Below, one piece after another: positions 27,404 to 36,493 of a DNA stretch of 64,000 nt (position 1 is the first letter of the stretch; every line of letters begins with the position of its first letter). The notes below the pieces were generated by a model. It ran no database searches. It was given only the letters and a program-made list of their open reading frames with translations, and was not told where the DNA came from. The stretch lies in NCBI RefSeq assembly GCF_008710135.1, contig NZ_VYKK01000012.1:124001-188000 (forward strand), written 5' to 3'. This DNA comes from Paenibacillus spiritus (GTDB taxonomy: Bacteria > Bacillota > Bacilli > Paenibacillales > Paenibacillaceae). A program made the translations under genes and the position numbers.

Positions 27404-30400
27404 GTCGCACTCCGTATGGAGTGCGTGGATTGAAATCAGCTTATGAGGGGACAGGCATCCAGGCGCGCCACGGTCGCACTCCGTATGGAGTGCGTGGATT
27501 GAAATTAAGCCTCCTGCTGCGGCCGATCTTTGTCGTTGTGTCGCACTCCGTATGGAGTGCGTGGATTGAAATAGCGCCAAGCAGAGGAAATTGATCCGGA
27601 AAAGCTGTCGCACTCCGTATGGAGTGCGTGGATTGAAATCCTACGAGGTTTATGAGTCGCTTACAGTCCTCCCCGTCGCACTCCGTATGGAGTGCGTGGA
27701 TTGAAATTTTAGGAGCCTGAAGAACAGGTAAATGGCTCCTCCTGTCGCACTCCGTATGGAGTGCGTGGATTGAAATCAACACCTCATGGCGCTGCGGGAC
27801 TCGGTCCCCAGTGTCGCACTCCGTATGGAGTGCGTGGATTGAAATGGCTTAGTCATTTTTATAATCCTCCCAGGGAACTGTCGCACTCCGTATGGAGTGC
27901 GTGGATTGAAATAAGTTTATCCTTGAACATCCCCAGATGCCGAGCCAGTCGCACTCCGTATGGAGTGCGTGGATTGAAATGTCCATCGTGCCCTCGGCCA
28001 CCAGCCGGATGACCGTCGCACTCCGTATGGAGTGCGTGGATTGAAATTCGTCATAGTTGCATGGGCCGCTGTAAAGCTCTGTCGTCGCACTCCGTATGGA
28101 GTGCGTGGATTGAAATCCACGGGGTCGCCAAAAAGCCGGGCCGATGGGAGTCGCACTCCGTATGGAGTGCGTGGATTGAAATCTTTTCCCGGCCGCCAGT
28201 GATCGGAGTCGGATTGTCGCACTCCGTATGGAGTGCGTGGATTGAAATAAATGATTGGCTCACTCCTGAAGAATTCGGAGACGTCGCACTCCGTATGGAG
28301 TGCGTGGATTGAAATGGTCGGGCGAACATGCGCTATTCTGACGCCTAAGTGTCGCACTCCGTATGGAGTGCGTGGATTGAAATAGGTGAGTGATCCGCCC
28401 GTAGGCTTCACGCCATGTCGCACTCCGTATGGAGTGCGTGGATTGAAATACCCGGGCGAAGGTCAGCATGCTGGACGCCAAGAGTCGCACTCCGTATGGA
28501 GTGCGTGGATTGAAATAGGCGGAAGCCGGCGCTGCCCGAACGGAAGTCCTCGTCGCACTCCGTATGGAGTGCGTGGATTGAAATGTCCTGGAGGGCGGTA
28601 AGCTTACGCTCGTCGGCGTCGCACTCCGTATGGAGTGCGTGGATTGAAATCCTTTATACCCTCGCCCGATCCGGGCGGAAAGGCGGGTCGCACTCCGTAT
28701 GGAGTGCGTGGATTGAAATCGCGCGGTAGCGCTGCCCCGGCTGCGGCAGCCGGATGGTCGCACTCCGTATGGAGTGCGTGGATTGAAATCTTCATGGCCG
28801 TGAAGATGACTCGGTGGATCGGGTCGCACTCCGTATGGAGTGCGTGGATTGAAATGCCGCTTGCGCTTGGTTGAATACGTCCATGCCGAACGTCGCACTC
28901 CGTATGGAGTGCGTGGATTGAAATCGAATGTTTTCGTTTCTGGCGAAACTGCTGGGCTAGTCGCACTCCGTATGGAGTGCGTGGATTGAAATCGGCGGGA
29001 ACGAAGGGAACATCTTGCCCGGCGTCGTCGCACTCCGTATGGAGTGCGTGGATTGAAATGCCCAAATGTTGACATTGATTCCACGGAGGGGGGGTCGCAC
29101 TCCGTATGGAGTGCGTGGATTGAAATATTCGGACCCAAGAAGAATCCGGTTTCAAAGCTGAGTCGCACTCCGTATGGAGTGCGTGGATTGAAATCGGTGT
29201 CACCCACTACTCTCCTATCAACCTACCGTCGCACTCCGTATGGAGTGCGTGGATTGAAATTCACGGCTGTTCGGGCATTCCTGGTCGATCAGGTACGTCG
29301 CACTCCGTATGGAGTGCGTGGATTGAAATGTACTGGTTACAGCTACCATTGATACCCAGGACGTCGCACTCCGTATGGAGTGCGTGGATTGAAATCATGT
29401 ATGCCAAAAAGGAGGATCAGCCATGATCTAGTCGCACTCCGTATGGAGTGCGTGGATTGAAATTTGTGGGCATAAGCCCACTGGTAAAACACGTCATGTC
29501 GCACTCCGTATGGAGTGCGTGGATTGAAATGATCAGAAAGGCCGCTGTTTATTGACTGCTCCGTCGCACTCCGTATGGAGTGCGTGGATTGAAATGGGTG
29601 GATACATAAGCAAGCCCCTGCTCATTGTAGTCGCACTCCGTATGGAGTGCGTGGATTGAAATTGTGCCCCCGTGTTACAGAGACCGGGGGCTATGCGTCG
29701 CACTCCGTATGGAGTGCGTGGATTGAAATATGGGTTTCGCAAACGTATACGTCCTGCCGCCTTTGTCGCACTCCGTATGGAGTGCGTGGATTGAAATGCG
29801 TCCGCCAGTGATCGGTGCTGGGTTGGTGACCGTCGCACTCCGTATGGAGTGCGTGGATTGAAATTGGGCGGAGACGCGACCCATGTACATATGCGCGGTC
29901 GCACTCTGTATGGAGTGCATGGATTGAAATTAGTTATCCATATCAATCGACCGAAGGAATCACGTCGCACTCCGTATGGAGTGCGTGGATTGAAATTTCG
30001 AGCGCCTGCTTGGTCGGGCGCTCGACTTTGGTCGCACTCCGTATGGAGTGCGTGGATTGAAATAAGGTCCAATGGCATACCAGCTTCCTCAATCTGCTTG
30101 TCGCACTCCGTATGGAGTGCGTGGATTGAAATACCGGTGATGCGTGTAAAGTCGATGCCGAAATCCGTCGCACTCCGTATGGAGTGCGTGGATTGAAATG
30201 CGGTTGAGCATCAGGTCGAGGACATGTCTACCCGGGTCGCACTCCGTATGGAGTGCGTGGATTGAAATGCCCGGGGCAATCGGGTTGTAAGCAGCTTAGG
30301 GGTCGCACTCCGTATGGAGTGCGTGGATTGAAATAGTCGATGAAGGTCTTGAAGGCTCCCATCGGAGTCGCACTCCGTATGGAGTGCGTGGATTGAAATA

Positions 30401-31073
30401 CGCCCACGGAGATCATCCTGGGGCTGATTAGCGAGTCGCACTCCGTATGGAGTGCGTGGATTGAAATTCGGCAGCCTCGGCCTCCTCTGCGGTCAATTTC
30501 GTCGCACTCCGTATGGAGTGCGTGGATTGAAATTCCACCGCCGTATTGATCCGCTCTACCCACGCATGTCGCACTCCGTATGGAGTGCGTGGATTGAAAT
30601 TGGGAGGGCTTAATGATGGAACATCACGAAGAGACAGGTCGCACTCCGTATGGAGTGCGTGGATTGAAATAGCTCATGATGCAGCAGCTCACCAATTTCA
30701 CGTCGTCGCACTCCGTATGGAGTGCGTGGATTGAAATTGGCGACGTCCGAAGAGGTAAACGGCAAGCTCGTGTCGCACTCCGTATGGAGTGCGTGGATTG
30801 AAATATGGAAATGAAGAGGGTTCTGGAGTATTCCAGCGTCGCACTCCGTATGGAGTGCGTGGATTGAAATGGCCCGGCCCCGTGGAACCCGGGCATCCCG
30901 GTGACGTCGCACTCCGTATGGAGTGCGTGGATTGAAATCCGTCGACCGGAAAAAGATGGCCGAAGTGTGCAGCGTCGCACTCCGTATGGAGTGCGTGGAT
31001 TGAAATCTTGTACCGCTTCCTGTGCTCCCGCTCCCGAATCCTCGCACTCCGTATGGAGTGCGTGAATTGAAAT
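27404..31073 (+). CRISPR. CRISPR array 2 (type I-C), 55 repeats, 54 spacers, read rightward
   Basis: 55 repeats of 33 nt with spacers of 32-37 nt. The repeat begins GTCGCACTCC, has a GTAT loop and ends GATTGAAAT; it differs from array 1 only at positions 7, 8, 17 and 18. The last repeat (31041-31073) is degenerate, marking the old end. The repeat at 29898-29930 has two changes (positions 10 and 22) that weaken its stem. The leader lies on the left, next to cas2. Spacer 28183-28215 matches one in array 1; spacer 29798-29831 is a related target. Some spacers look like phage gene starts (29396-29430 contains AAGGAGG and ATG). Confidence 0.98.
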
Positions 31074-31170
31074 CTCGCGGTAGGATAATTCGCCTATATA
31101 ACAGTTCGCATATATAACAGTTCACGCATACAACAGATTGATTCGAGAAATTTTCGAGCCAACACAAACC

Positions 31171-31197
31171 AAGGGCAGCGCATCGCGCTGCCCTTTT
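31171..31197. terminator. Terminator between array 2 and the CGNR gene
   Basis: AAGGGCAGCG (31171-31180) pairs with CGCTGCCCTT (31186-31195), loop CATCG, then T. It can end both the array 2 transcript and the convergent gene. Confidence 0.75.
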
Positions 31198-31221
31198 CCT
31201 ATCCGGCCGTTCCGTTCAGCT

Positions 31222-31812
31222 TCACTCCTCGCGGGGCTTGCCTGCGGGCGGCGGGGAGGCTGCTTCCGCCTTCTTCCGCGCCCGAAAGCGGCGGACCTTG
31301 AGGAGATTGCCGCAGGTTTTGTCCTCGCAGTACCGCTTGGAGCGGTTGCGGGTATCGTCGTAATAGACCCACTGGCAGTCCGGGTTCTCGCAGACTCCGA
31401 AGCGGGAAGGGTCCCCGGTTGTCACCGCTTCGGCCAAAGAGGCGGCGATCTCGGCCCGGACTTGGGCCCAATCGTCCCGCAGCGGCTCGGAGACAAGCTC
31501 CAGCCGGCCTTCCGGGTCGGCGGCAATCCGTCGCAGTGCGGGGCCAAGCGCCATCTCCCGGTTCAGTAGCGCCAGCTGTTCCTCCGACAGGGAGCCTCCC
31601 GCCGCCAGCGTCCGGACAATAGCAAAGAGCGCGGAGCGCAGACGCTGGAGTTCGGCCAGCTCGTCTTCTTCGGGAGCTTCAAGCGGGGGGAGATGGTTCC
31701 CGGCCAGCCAGCGGCGCACCCATTCGCGGTTCAGCAGCCGATCCTCCGCCTTCCGCTCGTCCCCGGTGCGCCAATCCCGCGCGTAGCTATTGATGAAATC
31801 CGCCCACAGCAT
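31222..31812 (-). CDS. CGNR zinc-finger domain protein
   Basis: 196 aa. The N-terminal region is the stress-induced-regulator-like (ABATE) domain; the C-terminal CGNR zinc finger shows CENPDCQWVYYDDTRN and RYCEDKTCGNLLKVRRFR, with four cysteines in place. Such proteins are presumed DNA-binding transcription regulators of unknown target. ATG at 31812 is chosen because AGGTGG lies 7 nt upstream; a GTG seven codons earlier has no such site. Confidence 0.88.
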   Translation of the reverse strand: MLWADFINSYARDWRTGDERKAEDRLLNREWVRRWLAGNHLPPLEAPEEDELAELQRLRSALFAIVRTLAAGGSLSEEQLALLNREMALGPALRRIAADPEGRLELVSEPLRDDWAQVRAEIAASLAEAVTTGDPSRFGVCENPDCQWVYYDDTRNRSKRYCEDKTCGNLLKVRRFRARKKAEAASPPPAGKPREE

Positions 31813-31914
31813 AATCCTTCCACCTTTCTGCACCCTTCATTGTAACAATGGAACTGGAGGAATGCCAGTTACATGGAGAAGAGAGCTTACAGCAACCGAA
31901 CTGGGATAGCATTG

Positions 31915-31943
31915 TTGCGAAATGATAATGTAACGATTAAAAT
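31915..31943 (+). promoter_or_regulatory. Candidate promoter of the DinB-like gene
   Basis: TTGCGA (31915-31920), 17-nt spacer, TAAAAT (31938-31943). It would give a leader of about 120 nt. The gap 31813-32069 shows nothing else clear. Confidence 0.4.
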
Positions 31944-32069
31944 GAATATAGATGGTTACATATAAGATAGGGCTTTATTCACTATCCGGAACCATCTTGC
32001 GATTATCGGCACAATTCCGGATAGTTGTGGCTGACAACAAATAATGAATGAACACTGGAGGGAAGAATT

Positions 32070-32552
32070 ATGGGATTTACGTTAAAAGAAGTGCTGCTGC
32101 AGAATTGGGATTATGCGATGGATCAGGAGGATTGGGCACCGCCCCTTGCCGCTGCACTGCAAGGAGTGAATGAGGAACAGGCGCTCTGGAAGCCAAAGGG
32201 AGAGGCGGGCAATTCGATTTGGGAGACGGTGAACCATCTCGCCTACTATAAGGAACGGCTGCTCCGAAATATTAAGGGTCTTCCGCCGCTGCCCGATCTG
32301 GAGAGCAACACGGCTACGTTCACGGTGACGGAGAGCGGAGAAGAAGCCTGGAAGGCGGCGGTGGAGCGTCTGAAGAACGTCCATGCCGAGCTGAGAGAAT
32401 ACATCGCTGCTCTGGACGAAGACGGAGGGCCGGAGAACAAGCGGACGGAACTCCTGATGAGCCTTGTGCTGCACGACAGCTACCATACGGGCCAGATCGT
32501 GCTGGTGCGCAAGCTCCAAGGATCATGGCCGGGCCAGCGCAGCTTTGACTGA
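32070..32552 (+). CDS. DinB/YfiT-family four-helix protein
   Basis: 160 aa. Matches the DinB-like superfamily, which binds a metal through three histidines: NHLAYYKERLL near residue 57 and HDSYHTGQIVLVRKLQG near residue 138. Members include bacillithiol or mycothiol S-transferases and proteins of unknown function; which applies here cannot be told. ATG 32070 follows CTGGAGGG. Confidence 0.85.
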   Translation: MGFTLKEVLLQNWDYAMDQEDWAPPLAAALQGVNEEQALWKPKGEAGNSIWETVNHLAYYKERLLRNIKGLPPLPDLESNTATFTVTESGEEAWKAAVERLKNVHAELREYIAALDEDGGPENKRTELLMSLVLHDSYHTGQIVLVRKLQGSWPGQRSFD

Positions 32553-32728
32553 GGAGTCCGGCTTCCAGGGGGTATGGCGGGTCTTGGGAAGCTGAGACAG
32601 CCGGGACTCTGCACCCGGACCGCTCTGTTTCAAGGACCGAAAGGCCGGGGTAATGAGGCGTAAGCGGGAGCGAGGCAGGAAGCCTGTCTCCCTCCTCAAC
32701 TAACGACCTGTGCGAAGGAGAGATCGAA

Positions 32729-32896
32729 ATGGACCCGAAATACACCGACCGCAGTGTGGAAGTCGAGCATCGCGAGGTTCAGCGGAAATCCGACAGCAGC
32801 CTCGTCGCTTCAACCTTTATCAAGTATGCGGCTTACGTCATTATCTTCTTTGGTTTCCTTTACTTCCTGGTGCGCTACGTCTTCCCGAAGTTCTGA
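32729..32896 (+). CDS. Small single-span membrane protein, 55 aa
   Basis: A short gene. It has a hydrophilic N-terminus with charged residues (MDPKYTDRSVEVEHREVQRK), then one strongly hydrophobic helix (YAAYVIIFFGFLYFLV, residues 33-48) and a basic/aromatic end RYVFPKF. ATG 32729 has GAAGGAGAG at the right distance, and an inverted repeat follows the stop. I do not recognise the family; it may be a small envelope or sporulation peptide. Confidence 0.75.
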   Translation: MDPKYTDRSVEVEHREVQRKSDSSLVASTFIKYAAYVIIFFGFLYFLVRYVFPKF

Positions 32897-32915
32897 TCGC
32901 AGCGCGAACCGGAAT

Positions 32916-32966
32916 CAGGCAGCCTTCCTTCACTTCCCGAAGCGGGAGACGAAGGAAGGCTGCCTG
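32916..32966. terminator. Long inverted repeat between two convergent small genes
   Basis: Perfect 16-bp arms, 32916-32931 and 32951-32966, around a 19-nt loop that itself contains TTCCC/GGGAG. No clear T run on either side, but its place between the 55-aa gene and cmpA suggests a two-way terminator. Confidence 0.6.
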
Positions 32967-32979
32967 GCGTGGATTCCGG

Positions 32980-33084
32980 TCAGGAATTGCGGTAGAAGAA
33001 CCAGCATTCATTCAGCAGCCGGATCTGACGGCGGTCCTTGCGGAGATAAGCTTTCATCAGTTGCTGGCAGAGCCATTGCGGCAT
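32980..33084 (-). CDS. cmpA: Cortex morphogenetic protein CmpA, 34 aa
   Basis: The protein begins MPQWLCQQLMKAYL and ends CWFFYRNS; B. subtilis CmpA as I recall begins MPNWLKKQMQKAFL and has NQCWYFYRKK. In B. subtilis it links coat assembly to cortex formation by regulating SpoIVA quality control with ClpXP. Start ATG at 33084 has AGGGGGAG 6-7 nt upstream. In Bacillus genomes it lies between tex and sprT; here tex is about 27.5 kb away. Shows that the host forms endospores. Confidence 0.9.
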   Translation of the reverse strand: MPQWLCQQLMKAYLRKDRRQIRLLNECWFFYRNS

Positions 33085-33190
33085 GGCGATCTCCCCCTGT
33101 CGAGTGTGGCATCATGTTACCAGCATATGGGCGAAAGCGCAGGGAGGTGACGGATGAGGCGCGGGCGGACCTTTCCTTTCTTCTTGGTAC

Positions 33191-33221
33191 AAAAAAAAGC
33201 GCCCGCATCAATGCGAACGCT
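33191..33221 (-). terminator. Terminator overlapping the stop of the next gene
   Basis: On the minus strand AGCGTTCGCAT and ATGCGGGCGCT pair (two G-U), followed by eight T (plus-strand A run 33191-33198). The stop codon of the 33208-33576 gene lies in the loop. Confidence 0.7.
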
Positions 33222-33576
33222 CTTCCTCTTCCTCGTACCACTGCTCCAGCTGCGCCTGCAGTGCCCGAATCTCCGTGAGCAGCGAGATCAGGGGGTATTC
33301 CTTCTCCTGAATCGAAGCAAAAACTTCCTCCAGCCGGTTGATATAGGCCAGTCCGGTCAATAGGGAAGTTCCTTCCCGCAGCACTTCCAGCTCGGCGCAT
33401 TCCGCTACGGCGGCGGGCAGCTCCGGCACCCGGTCGGCCGTCAGCTTGTCGATCTCCTTGTTCAGCCGCAGAATCAGCGCGCTGAGCTGATAGGCGTAAT
33501 CGGCCGGCATTTCCACAAATTGCAGCTCTTCCCCAAGCTGCAGAATGACATAGCGAAACTTGGACATTCCCTTCAT
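33208..33576 (-). CDS. Hypothetical helical protein, 122 aa
   Basis: Not recognised. Starts MKGMSKFRYVILQLGEELQF after GGAGGGAG (ATG 33576; a second ATG at 33567 is possible). Mostly helical with heptad-like Leu/Ile (LSALILRLNKEIDKL, LEEVFASIQEKE) and a very acidic end (EEEEERSH). Cytoplasmic. A much longer upstream open frame exists but is the shadow of the next gene. Downstream of the yqjF-like gene and possibly co-transcribed. Confidence 0.7.
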   Translation of the reverse strand: MKGMSKFRYVILQLGEELQFVEMPADYAYQLSALILRLNKEIDKLTADRVPELPAAVAECAELEVLREGTSLLTGLAYINRLEEVFASIQEKEYPLISLLTEIRALQAQLEQWYEEEEERSH

Positions 33577-33659
33577 TCTCCCTCCGTGCTTGCCTTTCCT
33601 CTTGACAGTGTAGCCCAAGCCGAGCCGACAATTCAAGAGGCAATCGGGAAGGCGCCGGT

Positions 33660-34439
33660 TCAGCAGCGGCGGATCGGCCACATCAGCACATCCAGCCGTT
33701 CTGTATAGGTAGCGGCCGCAGGAACGGCTGGAACGTTCAGGCCGTAGGCCTCGGTCAGCGTATCCGTATGTATCGTCACGTCCACTTCCCGAAGCGGCCA
33801 TGGCAGGTGATGAATATCCACCGTGTACAGCCGCCCCTGCCGGTCGGCCGAATACATGCGGTAGCGTTCGCTCAGCCAATGGAGCAGCGAGCCCGGCAGG
33901 GCGTTGAAGACTTGCCCGGACAGCGGACGATACGCCGTCTTTAATACCGCGGCTTGCGATGCGCCTCCGCTGCTTCCGCGGCTTGAAGGAAGACCTGTGG
34001 TGCGGAGACTCTGATATTGAACAGTCTCTCCCTTCACTTCCTCGGACATCTGCGCGCGGTGATAGGGCAGATGTCCCCCGATGCGCGCGCCGGCGACGGC
34101 AAGCCGGCGGGACGCTTCCAGGGTGAAGAACCAGATGCCCGGCACGCCGTTGACCTTCACATAGGTGCGCAGGTTCACTTCCAGGAAGCGGCCGGTCCCG
34201 GGAAACGGCGGAGTGCAGCGGAACCTCAGCGGATCGACCCGGAACGGGGAGAGACTGATCCAGGGAACGCCGTCCCAGAGGTCCAGTTCGACGCCGTCCG
34301 GCAGGGGAGGAAGCTCTTCCCGGGCGACCGGCCAATGGGCAAAGAGCAGACGGCGCCAGACCTGCTTCATGACCCAGGGACCCGCGGGCAGCGGGAAGGG
34401 GCGGTGAGCGGTATGCGACAGAATAGCCCGGTTAAGCAA
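33660..34439 (-). CDS. YqjF-like DUF2071 family protein
   Basis: 259 aa. Recognised by the conserved N-terminus AHRPFPLPAGPWVMKQVWRRLLFAHWPV and later FLEVNLRTYVKVNGVPGIWFF with FTLEASRRLAV. DUF2071 is a beta-rich family with no assigned biochemical activity. Start TTG at 34439 has AAAGGAGG 7 nt upstream and gives MLNRAILSHT; upstream codons in frame have no ribosome site. Follows the isomerase gene by 37 nt on the same strand. Confidence 0.85.
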   Translation of the reverse strand: MLNRAILSHTAHRPFPLPAGPWVMKQVWRRLLFAHWPVAREELPPLPDGVELDLWDGVPWISLSPFRVDPLRFRCTPPFPGTGRFLEVNLRTYVKVNGVPGIWFFTLEASRRLAVAGARIGGHLPYHRAQMSEEVKGETVQYQSLRTTGLPSSRGSSGGASQAAVLKTAYRPLSGQVFNALPGSLLHWLSERYRMYSADRQGRLYTVDIHHLPWPLREVDVTIHTDTLTEAYGLNVPAVPAAATYTERLDVLMWPIRRC

Positions 34440-34476
34440 GGGGTACGCCTCCTTTTGCCGAAATGGGAGTCCGCTT

Positions 34477-35244
34477 TCAGCCGGTATGATGCTTCGCATG
34501 AATCTGCTTGAGATCTTCAATCGGATCGTGCAGAGGGAAGTATTCCACACCGACGTATCCGTTATAATCCATTTGCTTGATAGCGTCGAAGATGTAATCG
34601 TAGTTCAGTTCGCCGAGATAAAGCTCATGCCGGCCGGGTACTCCCGCCCCCTGAATATGGCCGACGAGGGAAATCCGGTTCTGAAGCCGCTGCAGCACGT
34701 TGCCTTCCATGATCTGGACATGATACATATCGTAACAGACCTTGACCAAGGGATGCTGCACCGCCTCTGCGATGGCAAAAGCCTCCTCGGAAGTGGTCAG
34801 ACAGCCGTCCGCCAGTTCCCGGTCAATACGATTGTTCAGCGGTTCCAGCGCCGTGATGACCTCGTACTCTTCCAGAATCGGCAGGCAGGCCTCCACGCCT
34901 TCGATCAGACGCTTGCGCGTATCCTCGGGCCGAACGCCGGGAACGGCGGGCCCTGCAGTATGGACCATTCGCCGGCATCCCAGCTCGCGGGCGGCTTCGG
35001 CCGTTCCTTTGACGGCATCCCGGAGCGCATCTCGGCGGGAAGGGTCAAGAAGGCTCTCGGGCGTAACGACAATGGAGGCAATATCCATATCGAGCTCATC
35101 CCGAAGCTGTCTGACCCGCGCAATGTCCTTGTCCTTCCAGGACCAGAATTCCAGAGTCCGGATGCCGTTCCGGTGCAGGGTTCTCATGGCTTCTTCAATT
35201 GGCATACCGGAGAACAGCGTCTCGACGTTAAAAGATATTTTCAT
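34477..35244 (-). CDS. hyi: Hydroxypyruvate isomerase-like TIM-barrel protein
   Basis: 255 aa xylose-isomerase-like barrel. Metal and substrate residues: E in ITALEPLNN, D in VCYDMYHVQIMEG, H in GHIQGAGVPGRHE and E in GYVGVEYFP, matching the Hyi family, which interconverts hydroxypyruvate and tartronate semialdehyde. Related isomerases with other substrates look similar, so the exact substrate is uncertain. ATG 35244 with AGGAG 9 nt upstream. No glyoxylate-pathway neighbours are present. Confidence 0.82.
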   Translation of the reverse strand: MKISFNVETLFSGMPIEEAMRTLHRNGIRTLEFWSWKDKDIARVRQLRDELDMDIASIVVTPESLLDPSRRDALRDAVKGTAEAARELGCRRMVHTAGPAVPGVRPEDTRKRLIEGVEACLPILEEYEVITALEPLNNRIDRELADGCLTTSEEAFAIAEAVQHPLVKVCYDMYHVQIMEGNVLQRLQNRISLVGHIQGAGVPGRHELYLGELNYDYIFDAIKQMDYNGYVGVEYFPLHDPIEDLKQIHAKHHTG

Positions 35245-35420
35245 GGTCCATGCTCCTTTGGGATGAGAGTCTAAGCTGGGTGTTCTTACTTACTACCCGA
35301 TTCCGAACGCTTTCCTTCGGGTAACGGTGGAATTTACCTGATTCCGTGCAAGAGCGTTTAAAGGCGGCCGAACCCGGTTAAACCATAGACATCCAAGCTA
35401 ACACGAAAGGAATGAGCGGA

Positions 35421-35768
35421 ATGGAGAAGATTCTGGTTAAACTGATTGCGCACGGCATTCTGCAGACGGCGATGATCGTTCTGCTGTCCGATGCTACATT
35501 TATGGAGGCTCTGCTGACCGCCCTGGTCATCGGCGTAGTAGCCTATATTGTGGGAGACCTGCTGGTTCTGCCGCGGACGAACAATCCGATCGCTACGGCG
35601 GTGGACGCCGTTCTGGTCTTTGCGGCTCTGTGGATTGCCGCCGATGCGATGGACTGGACGCTCTCGATCGGCGAAATCCTGTCGATTACGGTGCTGGCCG
35701 GTGTGTTCGAGTACTTCTTCCACATCTGGCTGCTTCGTGACCACAAGCCGGTCCGCCGTCAGGCTTAA
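35421..35768 (+). CDS. DUF2512 (YndM-like) four-helix membrane protein
   Basis: 115 aa with four hydrophobic segments: LIAHGILQTAMIVLL, ALLTALVIGVVAYIV, ATAVDAVLVFAALWIAAD and SITVLAGVFEYFFHIWLL. Length and topology match DUF2512. Function unknown. ATG 35421 is preferred because AAAGGA is 9 nt upstream; ATG 35412 overlaps that site. Confidence 0.8.
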   Translation: MEKILVKLIAHGILQTAMIVLLSDATFMEALLTALVIGVVAYIVGDLLVLPRTNNPIATAVDAVLVFAALWIAADAMDWTLSIGEILSITVLAGVFEYFFHIWLLRDHKPVRRQA

Positions 35769-35797
35769 CCCTGACCGGTTCATAAGAACAGAAAGCA

Positions 35798-35844
35798 GCG
35801 CAGGGCGCCTTGTGCCGGAATGATCCGGACGGGGCGCCCTGCGC
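35798..35844 (+). terminator. Strong hairpin after the DUF2512 gene
   Basis: GCGCAGGGCGCC (35798-35809) pairs perfectly with GGCGCCCTGCGC (35833-35844); an inner CCGGA/TCCGG pair fills the loop. There is no T run, so termination is likely but not certain. Confidence 0.55.
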
Positions 35845-35938
35845 TGTGTCGGGATAGAAGGCAGGAATCCGGCGGGCGGGGCGCGAAGTTAACACCGTCC
35901 GGGGAGGACGGAGACTGAGTGGAAGAAGGACCGTGTAA

Positions 35939-36412
35939 ATGAGCAACGAAGAATTGCAGCAGTGGATCGAGAAGGTGTCGCTGGAGAGCTTCGGCGTTTC
36001 CTTCCGGCATAAGGCTTCCTTCAACCGACGTCTGTCCGCGACAGGCGGCCGCTATTTTGTCCAAAGCCACAACATCGAGATTAACCCGCATCAACTGGAG
36101 GCCTACGGCCCGGAAGAGACCGAGAGGATTATCAAGCACGAGCTGTGCCACTATCATCTTCATCTGGCGGGCCGGGGCTATATGCACCGGGATGCGGATT
36201 TCAAAAGCCTGCTGGCGCAGGTCGGCGGCAGCCGCTACTGCCGAAGCCTTCCGGGAAAGGGCGGGCGCAAGCCGCTTCCTTACCGGTACCGGCTGGTCTG
36301 CCGTTCGTGCGGCCAGACCTATTTGCGCAAGCGTAAAACCGACCCGCGCCGTTACCGCTGCGGCCGCTGCCGGGGACCGCTGCAGCTGGAGCCAATCGAG
36401 CCGCCGCAATGA
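35939..36412 (+). CDS. sprT: SprT-like zinc metalloprotein
   Basis: 157 aa. HExxH zinc site KHELCHYHLH (H67, E68, H71), followed by a further His and a C-terminal zinc ribbon (CRSCGQTY and CGRCRGPL). Bacterial SprT-like proteins resemble the SPRTN DNA-protein-crosslink protease, but the role of this family in Bacillota is not established. In B. subtilis the orthologue YdcK also precedes tRNA-Asn and tRNA-Ser genes, as here. ATG 35939 follows GAAGGA. Confidence 0.92.
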   Translation: MSNEELQQWIEKVSLESFGVSFRHKASFNRRLSATGGRYFVQSHNIEINPHQLEAYGPEETERIIKHELCHYHLHLAGRGYMHRDADFKSLLAQVGGSRYCRSLPGKGGRKPLPYRYRLVCRSCGQTYLRKRKTDPRRYRCGRCRGPLQLEPIEPPQ

Positions 36413-36444
36413 TGCCCTGCCCGGGTAAGCGATTTCGCACAAGC

Positions 36445-36473
36445 TTGACTGGATACCGAAATCATGATAAATT
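36445..36473 (+). promoter_or_regulatory. Promoter of the tRNA-Asn/tRNA-Ser pair
   Basis: TTGACT (36445-36450), 17-nt spacer, TAAATT (36468-36473) with an extended TG at 36465. About 20 nt before tRNA-Asn. Confidence 0.6.
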
Positions 36474-36493
36474 ATTTCTTGTCTTGATAATGT

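Noticed and set aside
15421..31073. Spacers targeting genes in this window
   Set aside because: I noticed none by eye, but an exhaustive comparison was not possible without a search; not claimed either way.
27379..31167. Open reading frames over array 2 with repeated RTPYGVRGLK or FQSTHSIRSAT
   Set aside because: Same cause: translation of the repeats.
33577..34335. N-terminal extension of the 122-aa hypothetical gene to 375 codons
   Set aside because: The upstream part is a shadow of the yqjF-like gene on the same strand in another frame; the ribosome site favours ATG 33576.
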